DNA from: Hofstenia miamia
Lineage: Eukaryota > Xenacoelomorpha > Acoela
Reading direction: 5' to 3'
NCBI GenBank assembly: GCA_004352715.1
Contig: SCFE01000045.1
Coordinates: forward strand, 1,882,439 to 1,946,438
DNA length: 64,000 nt
Part shown: piece by piece, positions 49,931 to 61,406 of the stretch
How the letters are laid out: each line of letters starts with the position of its first letter
How positions within the stretch are numbered: the first letter of the stretch is position 1
Translations under genes and position numbers: made by a program
Notes under the pieces: model-generated
Database searches by the model: none
What the model saw: only the letters and a program-made list of their open reading frames with translations
Told to the model about the DNA's origin: nothing

Positions 49931-51000
49931 CTGCTCAAACTGCTTTTAAAAAATCGAATGCACAAATAACTTTTCCTAGCGGATTTTTCCATCTTCGCTT
50001 TGTGATAGTTTTTCGCCGAATGAAGTTGGAATTTAATGAAGAATTACATGTAGAACAACGAAGTTTTCTCATAGCTGATAATTAGTATTTGTTTCTATTT
50101 CTGGACATCTAAACCCCAAATCATTTGCCATTTTTCTTGTTTACACCAATTATTTTTCAAATTTGATAAAAAGAGAAGGATTTATTTAATGAATTTCGCA
50201 GAAGGCCAATTGTGTGGTATGGCTTGGTACGCTTACCATTGTTACCAGTGATTTTAAACGAAGTTAAAATTCTTTATGGCTAAATTGGATTTTCAATTAA
50301 ATTTTCCTTATGAATATCACTGGCTTTCCCCGCTTGAGTAGTTCTGAAATCAGACTAACAAACTGTTAAATTAAACAGAATTATTTAATTAAATTGCAGC
50401 TAAATTATCACCTTTATTTGCGTTAAACGGTTTGGCAATATTTTCTTTTGTTCCTTATTACAGCACTNCTCAAACTGCTTTTAAAAAATCGAATGCACAA
50501 ATAACTTTTCCTAGCGGATTTTTCCATCTTCGCTTTGTGATAATATTTCGCCGAATGAAGTTGGAATTTAATGAAGAATTACATGTAGAACAACGAAGTT
50601 TTCTCATAGCTGATAATTAGTATTTGTTTCTATTTCTGGACATCTAAACCCCAAATCATTTGCCATTTTTCTTGTTTACACCAATTATTTTTCAAATTTG
50701 ATAAAAAGAGAAGGATTTATTTAATGAATTTCGCAGAAGGCCAATTGTGTGGTATGGCTTGGTACGCTTACCATTGTTCCCAGTGATTTTAAACGAAGTT
50801 AAAATTCTTTATGGCTAAATTGGATTTTCAATTAAATTTTCCTTATGAATATCACTGGCTTTCCCCGCTTGAGTAGTTCTGAAATCAGACTAACAAACTG
50901 TTAAATTAAACAGAATTATTTAATTAAATTGCAGCTAAATTATCACCTTTATTTGCGTTAAACGGTTTGGCAATATTTTCTTTTGTTCCTTATTACAGCA
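49931..51000. repeat. 535-bp tandem duplication, likely an assembly artefact
   Basis: 49931-50465 and 50466-51000 are nearly identical head-to-tail copies. I see only isolated differences, for example TGATAGTT against TGATAATA, and TTACC against TTCCC. A single N (50468) sits at the junction. A lone N at a duplication boundary suggests two overlapping contig ends or haplotypes that were joined instead of merged. Confidence 0.9.
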
Positions 51001-51372
51001 CTGTGCGTCCCATTCATTTTCAAATATTTCCATTTATGTTACTATTACCTCGCTCTCTATGATCTAATGTGTTGCAATTTTTCTATGTTTATGTGAATCT
51101 TTAATCTAAGCTCATCTTGATCTGTATTATTATGACAAAATCCTTGAAAAATAGACAATGTCTGTTGAAGTTTTGGACAACAGCCATGGCAATGTTTGTA
51201 AATGCTAAATTATCCAATTTTTCAATTTTTCTGCTATTTAGTACTAGTCATCCATTGATTTCATTAAGTAATTCCGTTTTTATCTGCAAGTAAATGGTAA
51301 ATACTTAGGTTTTGTAAATAGTACAAGCACAACCATTTTTTAGCAAGCTTGAGAAAAAAATATTTTTATGTT

Positions 51373-51571
51373 ACCTTTAAATTATTATATATATATATAN
51401 NNNNNNNNNNNNNNNNNNNNNNNNNNNNNNNNNNNNNNNNNNNNNNNNNNNNNNNNNNNNNNNNNNNNNNNNNNNNNNNNNNNNNNNNNNNNNNNNNNNN
51501 NNNNNNNNNNNNNNNNNNNNNNNNNNNNNNNNNNNNNNNNNNNNNNNNNNNNNNNNNNNNNNCCTTTAAAT

Positions 51572-51604
<33 letters not shown>
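51373..51604. repeat. (TA)n microsatellite with gap 51400-51562 and repeated flank
   Basis: CCTTTAAATTATTATATATA occurs immediately left (51374) and immediately right (51563) of 163 Ns. The same unique flank plus TA run on both sides suggests that one locus is represented twice across the gap. Confidence 0.9.
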
Positions 51605-51608
<4 letters not shown>

Positions 51609-51734
51609 CGTAATACCCAATCTGAAAACACCACGTGATAGATGAGAGTCCCTCAGGCCTCTGACTTCGCGTACGGCACGCCTCAATGGGTATGGGGCAT
51701 CTTTGCACATATCAAGTAGCAGTCAAAGTTCTTT

Positions 51735-51972
51735 GTTGTTTCCATGGGCTCGAAACCATATAATTACATCAAAGTTACGTATGAAGAAAAATTGTGAATC
51801 TTTCCAACAGCTTTAGCCACATTAACAGCAATACGCCTTAAGAGAAATTTTCGACATTGCATTAAAGCTTTTTCCATAATAGACATTTCCATTCCTCACG
51901 CTTTTCAAATTTGCTAATAGGCTTGGAGGAAATTTTTTGTAAATGTGGAAAAACGGTTTGTCCTTTTAAATG
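51735..51972 (+). repeat. Dispersed repeat family, copy B
   Basis: It starts GTTGTTTCCATGGGCTC, continues with AATCTTTCCAACAGC and TTTTCGACATTGCAT, and ends GGTTTGTCCTTTTAA. The first half aligns with copy D (33996-34202, inverted). The second half aligns with copy C (63420-63600), where the end reads ATTTGTCCTTCTAA. It is the most complete of the four copies. Confidence 0.7.
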
Positions 51973-52114
51973 GGCGCCAAGCTGTATAAGGTTAAAAATA
52001 TATCCGTTATTCCAAGTATATATTACACATGATTCCCTTGTCACTATAGCTTGGTTGTCATATACACAAATCATGTACACAATTTAGTCCTTCACAAATA
52101 AACCAATTTGCATG

Positions 52115-52137
52115 CATATATATATATATATATATAT
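52115..52137. repeat. (TA)n microsatellite
   Basis: An alternating TA run that forms the 3' boundary of the adjacent transposase relic. Confidence 0.9.
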
Positions 52138-52548
52138 TCCGCAGACAACCCCTTCCACACATTGACTTTCGTAGANTCTTCGTCGTGCAACTGTTGTTTG
52201 AGCTGAATGTTAAAAGTATACAGTTTCAGTTCTTTTTTGGCAACCTTTTGAACAACACTGTAAGAGCAACTCACTTTCCTTGAAACTTTTCTTGTTGACT
52301 TTCTTGGGCTATCCTCAAAATTATGCACAATTTTTTCCTTTCTGTCGTCATCAAGAGAGGGGCCAACCACTTCCTGGTAAATTATTGACACTTCAGCTCT
52401 CCTTTAATTTTCTTAAAATTCTTTGCATAGTGTTATCACAAGAAATACTACTCCAATTTCTTCGCTGTAACTTTCTGCGCACTAAAGTCTCCGATTCCAG
52501 CTTGGCCATTAATATCATAATCTGAATATGCTGCATCAACTCCATTTT
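52138..52548 (-). pseudogene. Relic of an HTH (DUF4817-like) transposase, N-terminal part
   Basis: The minus strand starts near ATGGAGTTGATGCAGC at about 52545. It reads, with stops and frameshifts, DNTMQRILRKLKES, a stop, SVNNLPGSGWP, then after a frame change SLDDDRKEKIVHNFEDSPRK and SYSVVQKVAKKELKLY. This is the order seen in arthropod transposases of this group: a first helix-turn-helix ending in TGSV-x-x-LPRSGRP, then a second with STxRxxARxxxxSxSTVxxVLKKELKLxPY. It stops at QLHDE, where an N (52176) and then a (TA)n run follow. The DDE domain is missing. A C-terminal fragment of a similar element lies at 41560-41885, but the two are not parts of one copy. Confidence 0.7.
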
Positions 52549-52827
52549 ATACCAATTGAAAGCAAATTAAAACATTATCTTTTTAAATTGTCGCAACAGT
52601 GAATTAAAACAAACAAATTTATAGATGAACATAGAGAAATAAAATTTTTAATATATTTATTCTATTTTACGAAGAAATCAATAGATTATATAATGATACA
52701 TAAATTTTTATGCTTTTAAACCCCTCATGGACTTTATGACTACACTGTATATATTTTTTCTGTGGACTTCAAAGATTACAACAACAATTACACCCCTATA
52801 TTTTGAATTGGTATTTCGATTTTTTAA

Positions 52828-53600
52828 GAAACCGTTAATGGGAACACATCTAAAACATTAAGTATTAATCTTGGTATACCACAGGGAACAATTAGGGGTC
52901 CTATTTTCTTCAATGTTGGCATTGTTGATACCTATAAAGAACAGCGAAATGACTGCTTTATCGAAGCATATGCTGACTGTTATTGCAGTTTCTTATGATG
53001 CAGGTGACAATGCAGTGAATATATTATAGGATCTAGAGACACATTTTAATAGTAAAAATCACTTTCTAAATGGTATGAAGACTTTAGAATTGCTTCTGAA
53101 TTTTGATCGTAGTCTAGTACCCTCCTCTTGATGAAGTTAAAATTTTGGGTGTGTTGTTTGACAGCAAACTTAGTTTTGAGCCTCGTGTGCATTCCATTGC
53201 TAAGAAAGCTACAAGAAAAATATATTTATTACTTAAAGAGACTATGTTTCAAACCTAAGGAACTTGTTTTATTATATAAATCTCTGGTAGCTTCTCAAAT
53301 GGTGTATTGTTGTTCTGTTTTGGGGTGGAGCTTCGAAAACAGTTTTACAGCGAATTGATAATATTCAAATGAAGGCCATTCGTCTTGGACTTATAACGTC
53401 CTTTATTCCTATACAGGATATAATTACATCATTGTACACCAATCTTTATAGAAAAATTCTTCTTGACAAAAATCACCTTATTCATTACATTCTACCAAAA
53501 AGAAGTATGTATTCTAAATCTAGATTTCATTCCCGGCCTCCTTCTGTAAATAAAACTTCATTAGAACATGAACTCAAATTTTCCCTAATACGATATTAAG
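52828..53600 (+). pseudogene. LINE (non-LTR) reverse transcriptase relic, 3' part
   Basis: The first readable frame gives VNGNTSKTLSINLGIPQGTI, then RGPIFFNVGI and AYADC. These are the reverse transcriptase B motif (PQG) and the catalytic YADD motif with its second Asp changed to Cys. A gap and frame changes follow, then VKILGVLFDSKLSFEPRV, LLKRLCFKPKELVLLYKSLV, GASKTVLQRIDNIQMKAIRL and a C-terminal tail to TAA at 53597-53599. This is the usual order of the RT thumb region and tail in CR1/Jockey-like LINEs. The 5' part, including the endonuclease, is absent. The fragment ends at a TA-rich microsatellite, which may descend from its 3' tail. At least two frameshifts make it dead. Confidence 0.85.
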
Positions 53601-53601
53601 G

Positions 53602-53713
53602 TGCTTTAATACATATGTATATATATTGTGTATATATAATAAATATATATATATATAATATATATGTACATATATATATATATACATTATATAAATATAT
53701 ATGTACATATATG

Positions 53714-53791
<78 letters not shown>
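53602..53791. repeat. Compound (TA)n microsatellite with TATGTACA variants
   Basis: About 190 bp of TA repeats interrupted by ATGTACAT and TTATATAA words, directly after the LINE relic. Confidence 0.95.
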
Positions 53792-53796
<5 letters not shown>

Positions 53797-55079
53797 TAAA
53801 TAACAAAGTTTTTGCATAGATTGATGGCGTTACATTGACTTATAGCAACAGTACTATTTTTTGCATTCTAAATACAAATTTTCTCATTAAAGGGTTTGTG
53901 ATCAATATTCAAGCAAAATACCGAACATATATTTTGCTTGATAACATTCTATTTTCGCCAATTTTTGAATTAATGGAATATTGATCTATGACATTGTAAT
54001 GGGATTCATGCAAAATGTGTGCATCAATATTTGATAAACTTTTGTGTGCCTTAGTATGAATATTTGTGAATATTCTAAATTTTTGTATTATACTTTACAG
54101 GCATTCAGTAGGTATAGAGAAATTATTATCGAAGTCGTAAACAGGTATATGGGGTGGAAATTGATTGCTGATGAAAAATCCAATTTACATTGAAGAAGAG
54201 TTTTTACTTTAAATCACATCTTTTAAAGGTCTGTTGCTTTTCATCTCAACTATCCACAGGGTGCTGTATGCAGGTAGATGCGTAGAAAAATATGAAAATT
54301 TCAAAATTCCTTGATCTCTAGAAATCAAAAACTTCCAAATACAAGACTGTTTCAAATTTAGAGGGCCTTAGATACAAACCTTATATATATAAATTCTTTC
54401 CTACTAAGTTGTGTGATTTTTCAAAATATAAATTTATTCTTAGATTATAATTTTAGCTATAATTACATAATTATATCGAATTCTATATATTATGTTTTAC
54501 TATTTTTTAAGGATTTATTTCTTTATATTTTGTTTTATTATATTAATATTTTATTATATTAATATGCAATGGAAATAAAATGATCTACAATTATTTCTTT
54601 AATACTATTAATAAGTAATTCTAAAAAACAACGTATTTATCCTTTGCTGTGCATTTAGGACCGTTTAGTCTTACATATATTACATATTTACAGAACACTT
54701 TTTTCTAAGTTTAGGTATTATTTGTTTTCACTGGTAAAATATAGTTATGCACCATTATATATAATTATATTATCGAGCAATAGTTATATATAACTATATT
54801 TTGCGCAACTAAGATTTCTTATTTGCATTATCCAATAGCAATAGTAATGAATAAACAACATTTAAAATGTCGTTTTAGTTGGATTGAGTCCCCTAAGGCA
54901 CAGTTCATTTTCGAGGTTGTTAGCAATATACAATAGACTTCGTTTAAGTAGAAGTCTTGCACAAAATGTTGCTTAACTATATGCAGATATAGCCGTTGAC
55001 AAAAGTCATCGCATCAAAATATTTATTAATAAAATGATCAAACTAAAATGTTTATAACTTTTGCTTGACATGTGGTTTT
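53792..55079. other. Very AT-rich non-coding stretch
   Basis: No gene seen. At about 54757-54797 TATATAATTATAT and TTATATATAACTATA form small palindromes. Nothing else is recognised. Confidence 0.4.
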
Positions 55080-55870
55080 TGAATGGAAATTGGCAGGAAT
55101 TTTACGCTGCAATTCCTTGACCATTTTCACTAATATTATTAGTAATTCGCCCAGGCAACAATTCACAAGGATTGTTTGTTGCTCCAGACTCTTATAATGA
55201 AGTTGGGTTTCTGCGGGTTATAATGTCTTTTAACGTCTTTCACAGGTTCTCAATTTTGTATAAATCCTGACTCTAAGGAGGGCAGTTTAGGAGCAAGCTT
55301 GCGTTAAATTTATCCAAAAATGTCAATGTCTTCCGGCCTGTGTGACACGTTGCCCTATCGTATTGAAAAAGCAATGCGTGTTTATTTACAGTTGAAGGAG
55401 CTCCTGGAAAGGTATCCGCTGGTATTCAATTATATTTACGGAACCAGTACATCCAACAGTAGTTTTATATCCAACTCTCTGGATTGCACCTCAAACATCT
55501 TTGAAGTGATTGATCGAACTTTATTGCGTATTTAGCAGGTCGTCTCCTTCGTGGTTAATGCTAAATCTTTGATTCATTCGAGGAGATCACTCTTTCCAAT
55601 CCGAAGCGCGCTACTGCAATTTTTGTAGAACAGAATGAAAGTCTCTTTCGGCTTCAGGGTAGAAATGTTTCAATGCAATTCATTGCTTGTTAGGTTACAT
55701 CTGATTGATCTATTGGATAAATTTGAAACCTTTTGCTTTTCTATTTTTAGTTCTCTGGGGGGGGGGGGGGTAATAAAGAGTTTGATGACGAATTTGCAAA
55801 TAAATTCCTTTGGTCCCGTTTGTGAGAGCTTTCGGATGGCAAACCTTGTTTTATTTCACGAAGCATAGTC
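55080..55870 (-). pseudogene. Tc1/Tc3-like transposase relic, unrelated to copies 1 and 2
   Basis: On the minus strand, across several frames, I read VSNLSNRSIRCNLTSNELH (DNA-binding region, about 55685-55740), then VISSNESKI (about 55573-55597), GAIQRVGYKTTVGCTGSVN, FQYDRATCHTGRKTLTFLDK (about 55310-55370) and DLYKIENL followed by KDVKR (about 55220-55268). These match in order the R-x-IRRxL, FSDESKF, WGAI, QQDNAPCHTA and SPDLNPIENLWKDVKR motifs of Tc1-type transposases. The first catalytic Asp is Asn here, and the second motif reads YDRATCH. There are many frameshifts. Terminal repeats were not found. A run of 14 G lies inside (55757-55770). Confidence 0.78.
55757..55770. repeat. Poly-G run, 14 bases
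   Basis: An uninterrupted run of 14 G, the only long G homopolymer in this AT-rich window. It lies inside the transposase relic and breaks its frame. Confidence 0.95.
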
Positions 55871-57262
55871 TTCTTTGTTATCCATAAAATGTATGCCAAT
55901 AATCGCTTTGAAATATTGAGAATGTCGCATATTTTTCAACCATGAAGTTTTCTCAGCAGTAAGTTCAATTGTTTAATTTCTGATAGCTATTGCAATTCGA
56001 TGCATTTTAATCCACGACTATCATACCATAGGTTTGCAAAGATATATTGCTTTAAAATTGTACTAAATATTATATGTTTGATTTTATCATCTGTATTAAT
56101 TTTTTATCTACTGTATTAATTTACATTTGCAAATAACTTTGCTGTCAAGATAATACTACATCTTTTATTGCAATTACATTGGAAGCCTACCCATTTTTGC
56201 TGTGGAGAAATATAGCTCATGCCCACTTAGCTTTGCAACTCCCATTTCTCATTAAAGTTGAGTTAATTATTTTAAAAGCACAAACTCTCCATTTCATCCA
56301 GAGCTATAACTATCTTTAATTGGTCAGCAATATTCAAGAAATTTTCGAACCCGAAAATAAAGCACAGGATCTCTATTTTGTATGTTCATTAAGCATATAT
56401 ACATCTTAGTCTGAAAACAACCTGTCATAATGGGTTACTCCGCCTAAACGGCTATTAATTTTTAAGTTTGCCTTAATTAAGTTTACAATTTCCATGCGTG
56501 TATTCCGCATGATGTTTGTGTGACACGTCTTTTAATGCATGAGATTTGAAAAATTTACTAATTTATCAATATCTCTTAATATCATATTTATGATATATTT
56601 TATTTAATCATCTTCATAATTATAATGCCAGTTAAAATTCATCAATTGCTACTGGAGAGCCTATCGTTCTTAAAATTGTTTTTTAATTTAAAAATTTTGC
56701 TCCTGGTAGTTTGCGTCAATGAATCACCCACATATGCAGGAGTCTTTTGGGAAAAGTTGACAGCCTACAGCGGACATGTTTACGTAGAAATTACATTAAT
56801 CTCTGTCGTCAAATCCCTTCTCTCCAATGCCATTTTTATGGGCACAAGTTAAAATGTATTCTGCGCCTCTTCTCAAAGAGAAGAAATACTGTTTATATTG
56901 TCGAGCGCTTATAATAATTTTATGTATCTCGTTTTTGAGGCGTGCTTTCTCATTTATGCCACATATTAAACCATTAAATTTGAGTTATAATAATAGAGGC
57001 GCGCACAATGTTTTTAAAATTGGGCGTCTGTGATTGGCTGAAGAGTTTGGCCTATCTTGTAGTTTATTCATGGGCAGGATGTAATACATGACAGAAAGTG
57101 TATTTTAATTACGGTACCAAAACTCGTGCGCCTCTAGCGGCTGCTGTTATTGTACGCTTTTCTGCTGTCTTTTTGTCTAAGTGCTCATCGCCGTAATGTA
57201 CTATTCGCAAATCGACAACTGTAATTCTACTGCTGATGCGACGATTCTCACCAACTGCTTAG
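55871..57262. other. Non-coding stretch, probably intron upstream of the CELF exon
   Basis: The open frames at 56625-56852 and 56827-57033 (+) show no domain. The 57100-57262 part is less AT-rich and leads into the splice acceptor. A 68-residue frame upstream of and continuous with the CELF exon starts within this region but does not resemble the family before the acceptor. Confidence 0.4.
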
Positions 57263-57388
57263 ATCGCAAGGTGTTCGTTGGTATGCTGGGTAAGACCCAG
57301 ACCGAGGACGATCTCAGGAAGGTATTCAGTGACTTTGGTAGCATCGAGGAGTGCACAATTCTCAGAGACACAAGTGGAAATAGCAAAG
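57263..57388 (+). CDS. Internal exon of a CELF/Bruno-family RNA-binding protein (CELF3-6/bru3 class), partial
   Basis: The exon encodes the first half of an [23 protein letters not shown], then [14 protein letters not shown] and [15 protein letters not shown] is the RNP2 motif; the RNP1 motif would lie in the next exon. These match the second RRM of CELF3-6 and Drosophila bru3, where RKLFVGML, (E/D)ECT(I/V)L and a G-x-SKG end are diagnostic. The acceptor is CCAACTGCTTAG|ATCGC, with a split Asp codon. The donor is AGCAAAG|GTACCT, splitting the Gly codon. The exon is 126 nt, phase 1 on both sides, so it can be skipped without frameshift. RDTSG replaces the usual RGPDG, a mild divergence. CELF proteins bind GU-rich RNA and control splicing and translation. 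I found no other exon of the gene in the window, so flanking introns are at least several kb. Confidence 0.9.
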
Positions 57389-59060
57389 GTACCTCTTTTA
57401 TTTATTCCTTTGTGAACAATTCTTTTCACATTAATACGAAAAGTATCAGCAATTTGTTTTCAAATCAAAACACATATATTCGACAAGCATCATTCAAAAA
57501 TATAGGGACGTCGCAATTTTTAAGAATTTATGTGAAGAACAAATTATATGTTTATTGCCATTATTTGCCAAATGCATTTAAATATTCCGTCCATTTTAAT
57601 CGAATTTTATGCTTGTAATCGTCGCAGAAATTCAATTTTTATTTTGGTTACAATCTTAATTTTATTTTATCGTCTTGTGTGAGGAATTCACGGAATCGCC
57701 TTTGGCGATCAGTGGGTAGTCAATGCATTTATACCAGCTTCTTTTGTCTTCTTACCAACGAATTAACACTGTCTTCTTTTTGTATGCAAACTGCTGATTA
57801 TTAGCAATTATTTCATAGACTAGTTTTTCCACTGCCCACTCACAACAATATCTTAAAATCAGGTTTTAATTATTTTTCTATTCCATTCTCATTGCATTAT
57901 CTGTAAAAATAAAGCGAATTTGTCAAAATTCGAGATTATTTTTCAAAATATCAAACATCTGTTTTCTGCCTCATTATGAAGACAGGGGGATTCATTCGCC
58001 GTTTGATAGCTAAAAAGCTGTCAGTTGTCTTTTCAACATGATTTACAAACTAATTTAAAACTCACTACTCTTGTAAACGCATTTATCTCTTGCGCGGGCA
58101 ACTCAGCCAACGAATTTCACGCATATTTTGCTCATCTATTCTTTATTGGTTAAATATGGGCTTTACAAAATTACTAAATAAACATCTATGATCAATGGTC
58201 AATGCTATGATAATTACCACGGTGTACGAAAAGTCTAACGTGTTATTCATATGACTAGACACTAGAGCAATCATTCGTCCTTGAAAATGATTTGACAGAA
58301 GGAAAATTCATACAAAAAAATATCCCTCTGTTAATTCAAATTGTTTTTCAAAGTATTTATGCTTGAAGATATTCTCATAAGTGCACAATCAAGTGAACAA
58401 ATGTATTGTGTGTGAAAGTTTATTATAAAACGGGCGCGAATTTAGGTCATCATTTTTTAACAGTTGTTTAAATTTAGAAGTTGTTTACGTTTCTTTTTAG
58501 TATATCGATTCAACTGTATAGACGGATAAATTTTGTCGATCGTTCAAAAAATGAATGTCATATATGTTTTAATTCATCATAACTCTTAACTCTAATTATT
58601 ACAGGCAGACTCTGCATCTGCATAGCGTCATTAACTTAGTGACGATGCAGTGCTTTTTAAATAGCTTTCTTCATGCTAATATCTCCGTAATATTATTTCA
58701 CCGTCATATTTTATGAATCAGATTAAATTTATTTAATTTCAATGTCCAAGGAGTTTTGCGATTGGTTTTGAAGCACGGCTATGTTTTGTTAAATGCATTA
58801 GTTTTTTAAACATGCTGAAATTATTTTAAGGAGAAATTCATTAAATTTATCATTTCCATAGAAATGCTGCACTTAAATTTGTTTTCCCTCGCGTTTATGC
58901 ACTCTTTTATTTTATTGCTTTTAATTTACTTGATCACTTGCACCAGTACAATATTTTTATTCCTCCATGCGAAAATGTGTCAACTAATGCTGCGTATTCT
59001 CGTGTTGATCTAAAATGTAGAATTTCTTTACTTCATTTTCTTATTTTTGTGTTTACTATC
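57389..59060. other. Presumed intron of the CELF gene
   Basis: It follows the splice donor at 57389. It is AT-rich, with no RRM continuation (an RNP1 motif such as GCAFVKF) seen on the + strand and no recognised repeat. Confidence 0.5.
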
Positions 59061-59451
59061 AACGAAATTTCTATATTGATTAACGTATGATAGATTCTTC
59101 TGGTTCGGTTTTTTGAAAAGAACTAATGCATTCACTGTCGTTGAGTTGAAATATTGCCATATTAATTATAATGCTGCAATTGTCAAAGGAGATCGTATTA
59201 TAGCGAGATAAGATTAAACTAAACTAGAAGTATATCTGAATAANNNNNNNNNNNNNNNNNNNNNTATAAACGAAATTTCTATATTGATTAACGTATGATA
59301 GATTCTTCTGGTTCGGTTTTTTGAAAAGAACTAATGCATTCACTGTCGTTGAGTTGAAATATTGCCATATTAATTATAATGCTGCAATTGTCAAAGGAGA
59401 TCGTATTATAGCGAGATAAGATTACACTAAACTAGAAGTATATCTGAATAA
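59061..59451. repeat. 183-bp duplicated segment around a 21-N gap, likely an assembly artefact
   Basis: 59061-59243 and 59269-59451 are identical by eye except for one base (ATTAAACT against ATTACACT). They are separated by 21 Ns (59244-59264) and TATA. This is what an unmerged contig overlap looks like. Confidence 0.92.
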
Positions 59452-61406
59452 ATATCAATTACAGAGCTTATTAAAATAGATATATTCATCTGCTCTTGTT
59501 TGTTCTATAACGACTTTAACCACTGATTAAAATGGTCGTGTTGAAGAAATTAGTTTTTCAAATATATCAATATATGAATAGATTTTTTAATTACCAGTTT
59601 CGCGCTAATTTAATGTAACCATCGATCCTTGGTATTTTGTTAATATTCGATTGCGTCTTTAACAAGTACTCGCGGAATGTCACTAAGTTAAACTTTAAGG
59701 TTTTTGCAAGTTCTTACAAATTCTCTGCTAATTCTTATAATCATTTTAATATTTTAAAAAGATTTAGTTTGATTTTTAAATGAATAAGATTGTAGCAGTT
59801 CCATTCTTATTAGCATGAAATTACTGGAGATTGGTAATTGAATATTAAATTGTGTGATAGCTTAGGTTAATTTTTTCAGTTTTCATTTTACACTGCAATG
59901 GGTAGCGAGATTGACTCTGGTCTTCGAAAACAAAAGTTCCAAACCTTACGTTTTATTCCAATGGTGTAAGAACCACAATGGTTTTTCTAATTCTATCCCA
60001 CTATTAAAAATCTTAGAAAAACTTAAAATAATTTTAGTTATGATTAACTTGGACGGCAATTGCAAGGTGATTTTGGTAATTATAGAAATTGACTTGACTA
60101 GTCCAATTTTTATTACATTATTTGTTTTATAAAATCACAACAGTTCTCTAGGAAATATATTACGCTTAGATTTAAAATCTAATTAATTAATTCAAAAAAC
60201 CCTAGCAAAATGCGTTATCTTAGAATTCATTTATATTTTTAGAATGTAGTTATAAATTTAATTAATATCAATTTTTAAAACAAGTACTTTTTAAAAAAAC
60301 GCAAGAGCAACAAACGAACTGCAAGTTTTATTTCTGGTAAATGACGATGAACGTTGGCAGAAATTGCTAAGCATATTGCTGTTAGCTGTTTACCGCGCTG
60401 TAACAGGTAGTATGAAACATATTGCAATTTCTGAATGCGGTGTTTTCCAACCAAATAGATTCTAATTTCCAAAAATCCACTTTCCTGATTAACTTTTATT
60501 ATGACAAATCATTCATCTATGAAATCAATTAGTTAGGGTCGCAATTGATGTCTTCGTTTAATTATTATAATGTACTATTTCTCCATTAGTGTACATCTCC
60601 CTTGGCTTCCACCAGTAATCTTCCCGTCTATAATTCTATTAATGCAGCTAAGTTTCTTTTTTCTTATTCATCCTCTAGTTGTTACTGAAATTGAAATTAT
60701 TTTCTGTCCTCCTCTTTAGTTTACCTTTCAATTGCATTTTCAAATATACATGCTTAACCCACGTAATACCTCACTAATTACTAATACATACAAACTTTTC
60801 CGTTTTGATTTCTTCAAATTGGCATGTCTTTTCATTTTTAAAATGAGGTTTTTTTGAAGCGTTCTTCATGGAATTATCAGCGTAGTTTTCTTAAAATGCA
60901 CCAATTTATTTTTTATAAATATTCTTAGTAGGGCTTGATGCAGTTATATTTTTCTTAACCAGTTAACCAATTTTAACCGTTTTGAAATTAACTAACTTTA
61001 TTGTTTCAAGTGGTGGATTTTTAATAACGAAGCGTGCTCGGCTTTCTTAACTATATTGATACCTGCGTCGCGCATCATCATAACATTTGTAAAATTCTGG
61101 GAACTTCAAATTCAATAACACATGAAAAGGTTTTTCAAAACTGACGGTTAATCGCTTAACCTGTTAAACGCTTGCCTAGCGGGCAATTTAAGTTTCGACT
61201 TTTTTTCTAGATCTTTGTAGGAGTTGAGGGTCAACAATCTATTTGTTAAAGGGCGCGTATGGTTTTTATTGATTGAATAGAAAGTGGAAGAGTGTTTTCA
61301 ATGAAAATCATAAAACAATTCCATAATTTGTCATTGGACTTATAAACAAACATGATGCTTATAGAGCATAGCGCTACCGTAATATGTGTTTTCCGTGCAT
61401 ATAAAC
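59452..61406. other. AT-rich stretch, presumed intron
   Basis: No exon seen. The open frames at 59911-60132 (+) and 60275-60472 (-) show no domain. Between about 60929 and 61178 there are TTAACCAGTTAACC and GGTTAATCGCTTAACC motifs that recall the subterminal motifs of the nearby hAT-type element. No convincing target duplication was found there. Confidence 0.4.

Noticed and set aside
60929-61178. Possible third hAT-type element with TTAACC motifs
   Set aside because: The candidate tips match poorly and the flanking 8-mers (ATTCTTAG and GCGGGCAA) differ, so no insertion can be defined.
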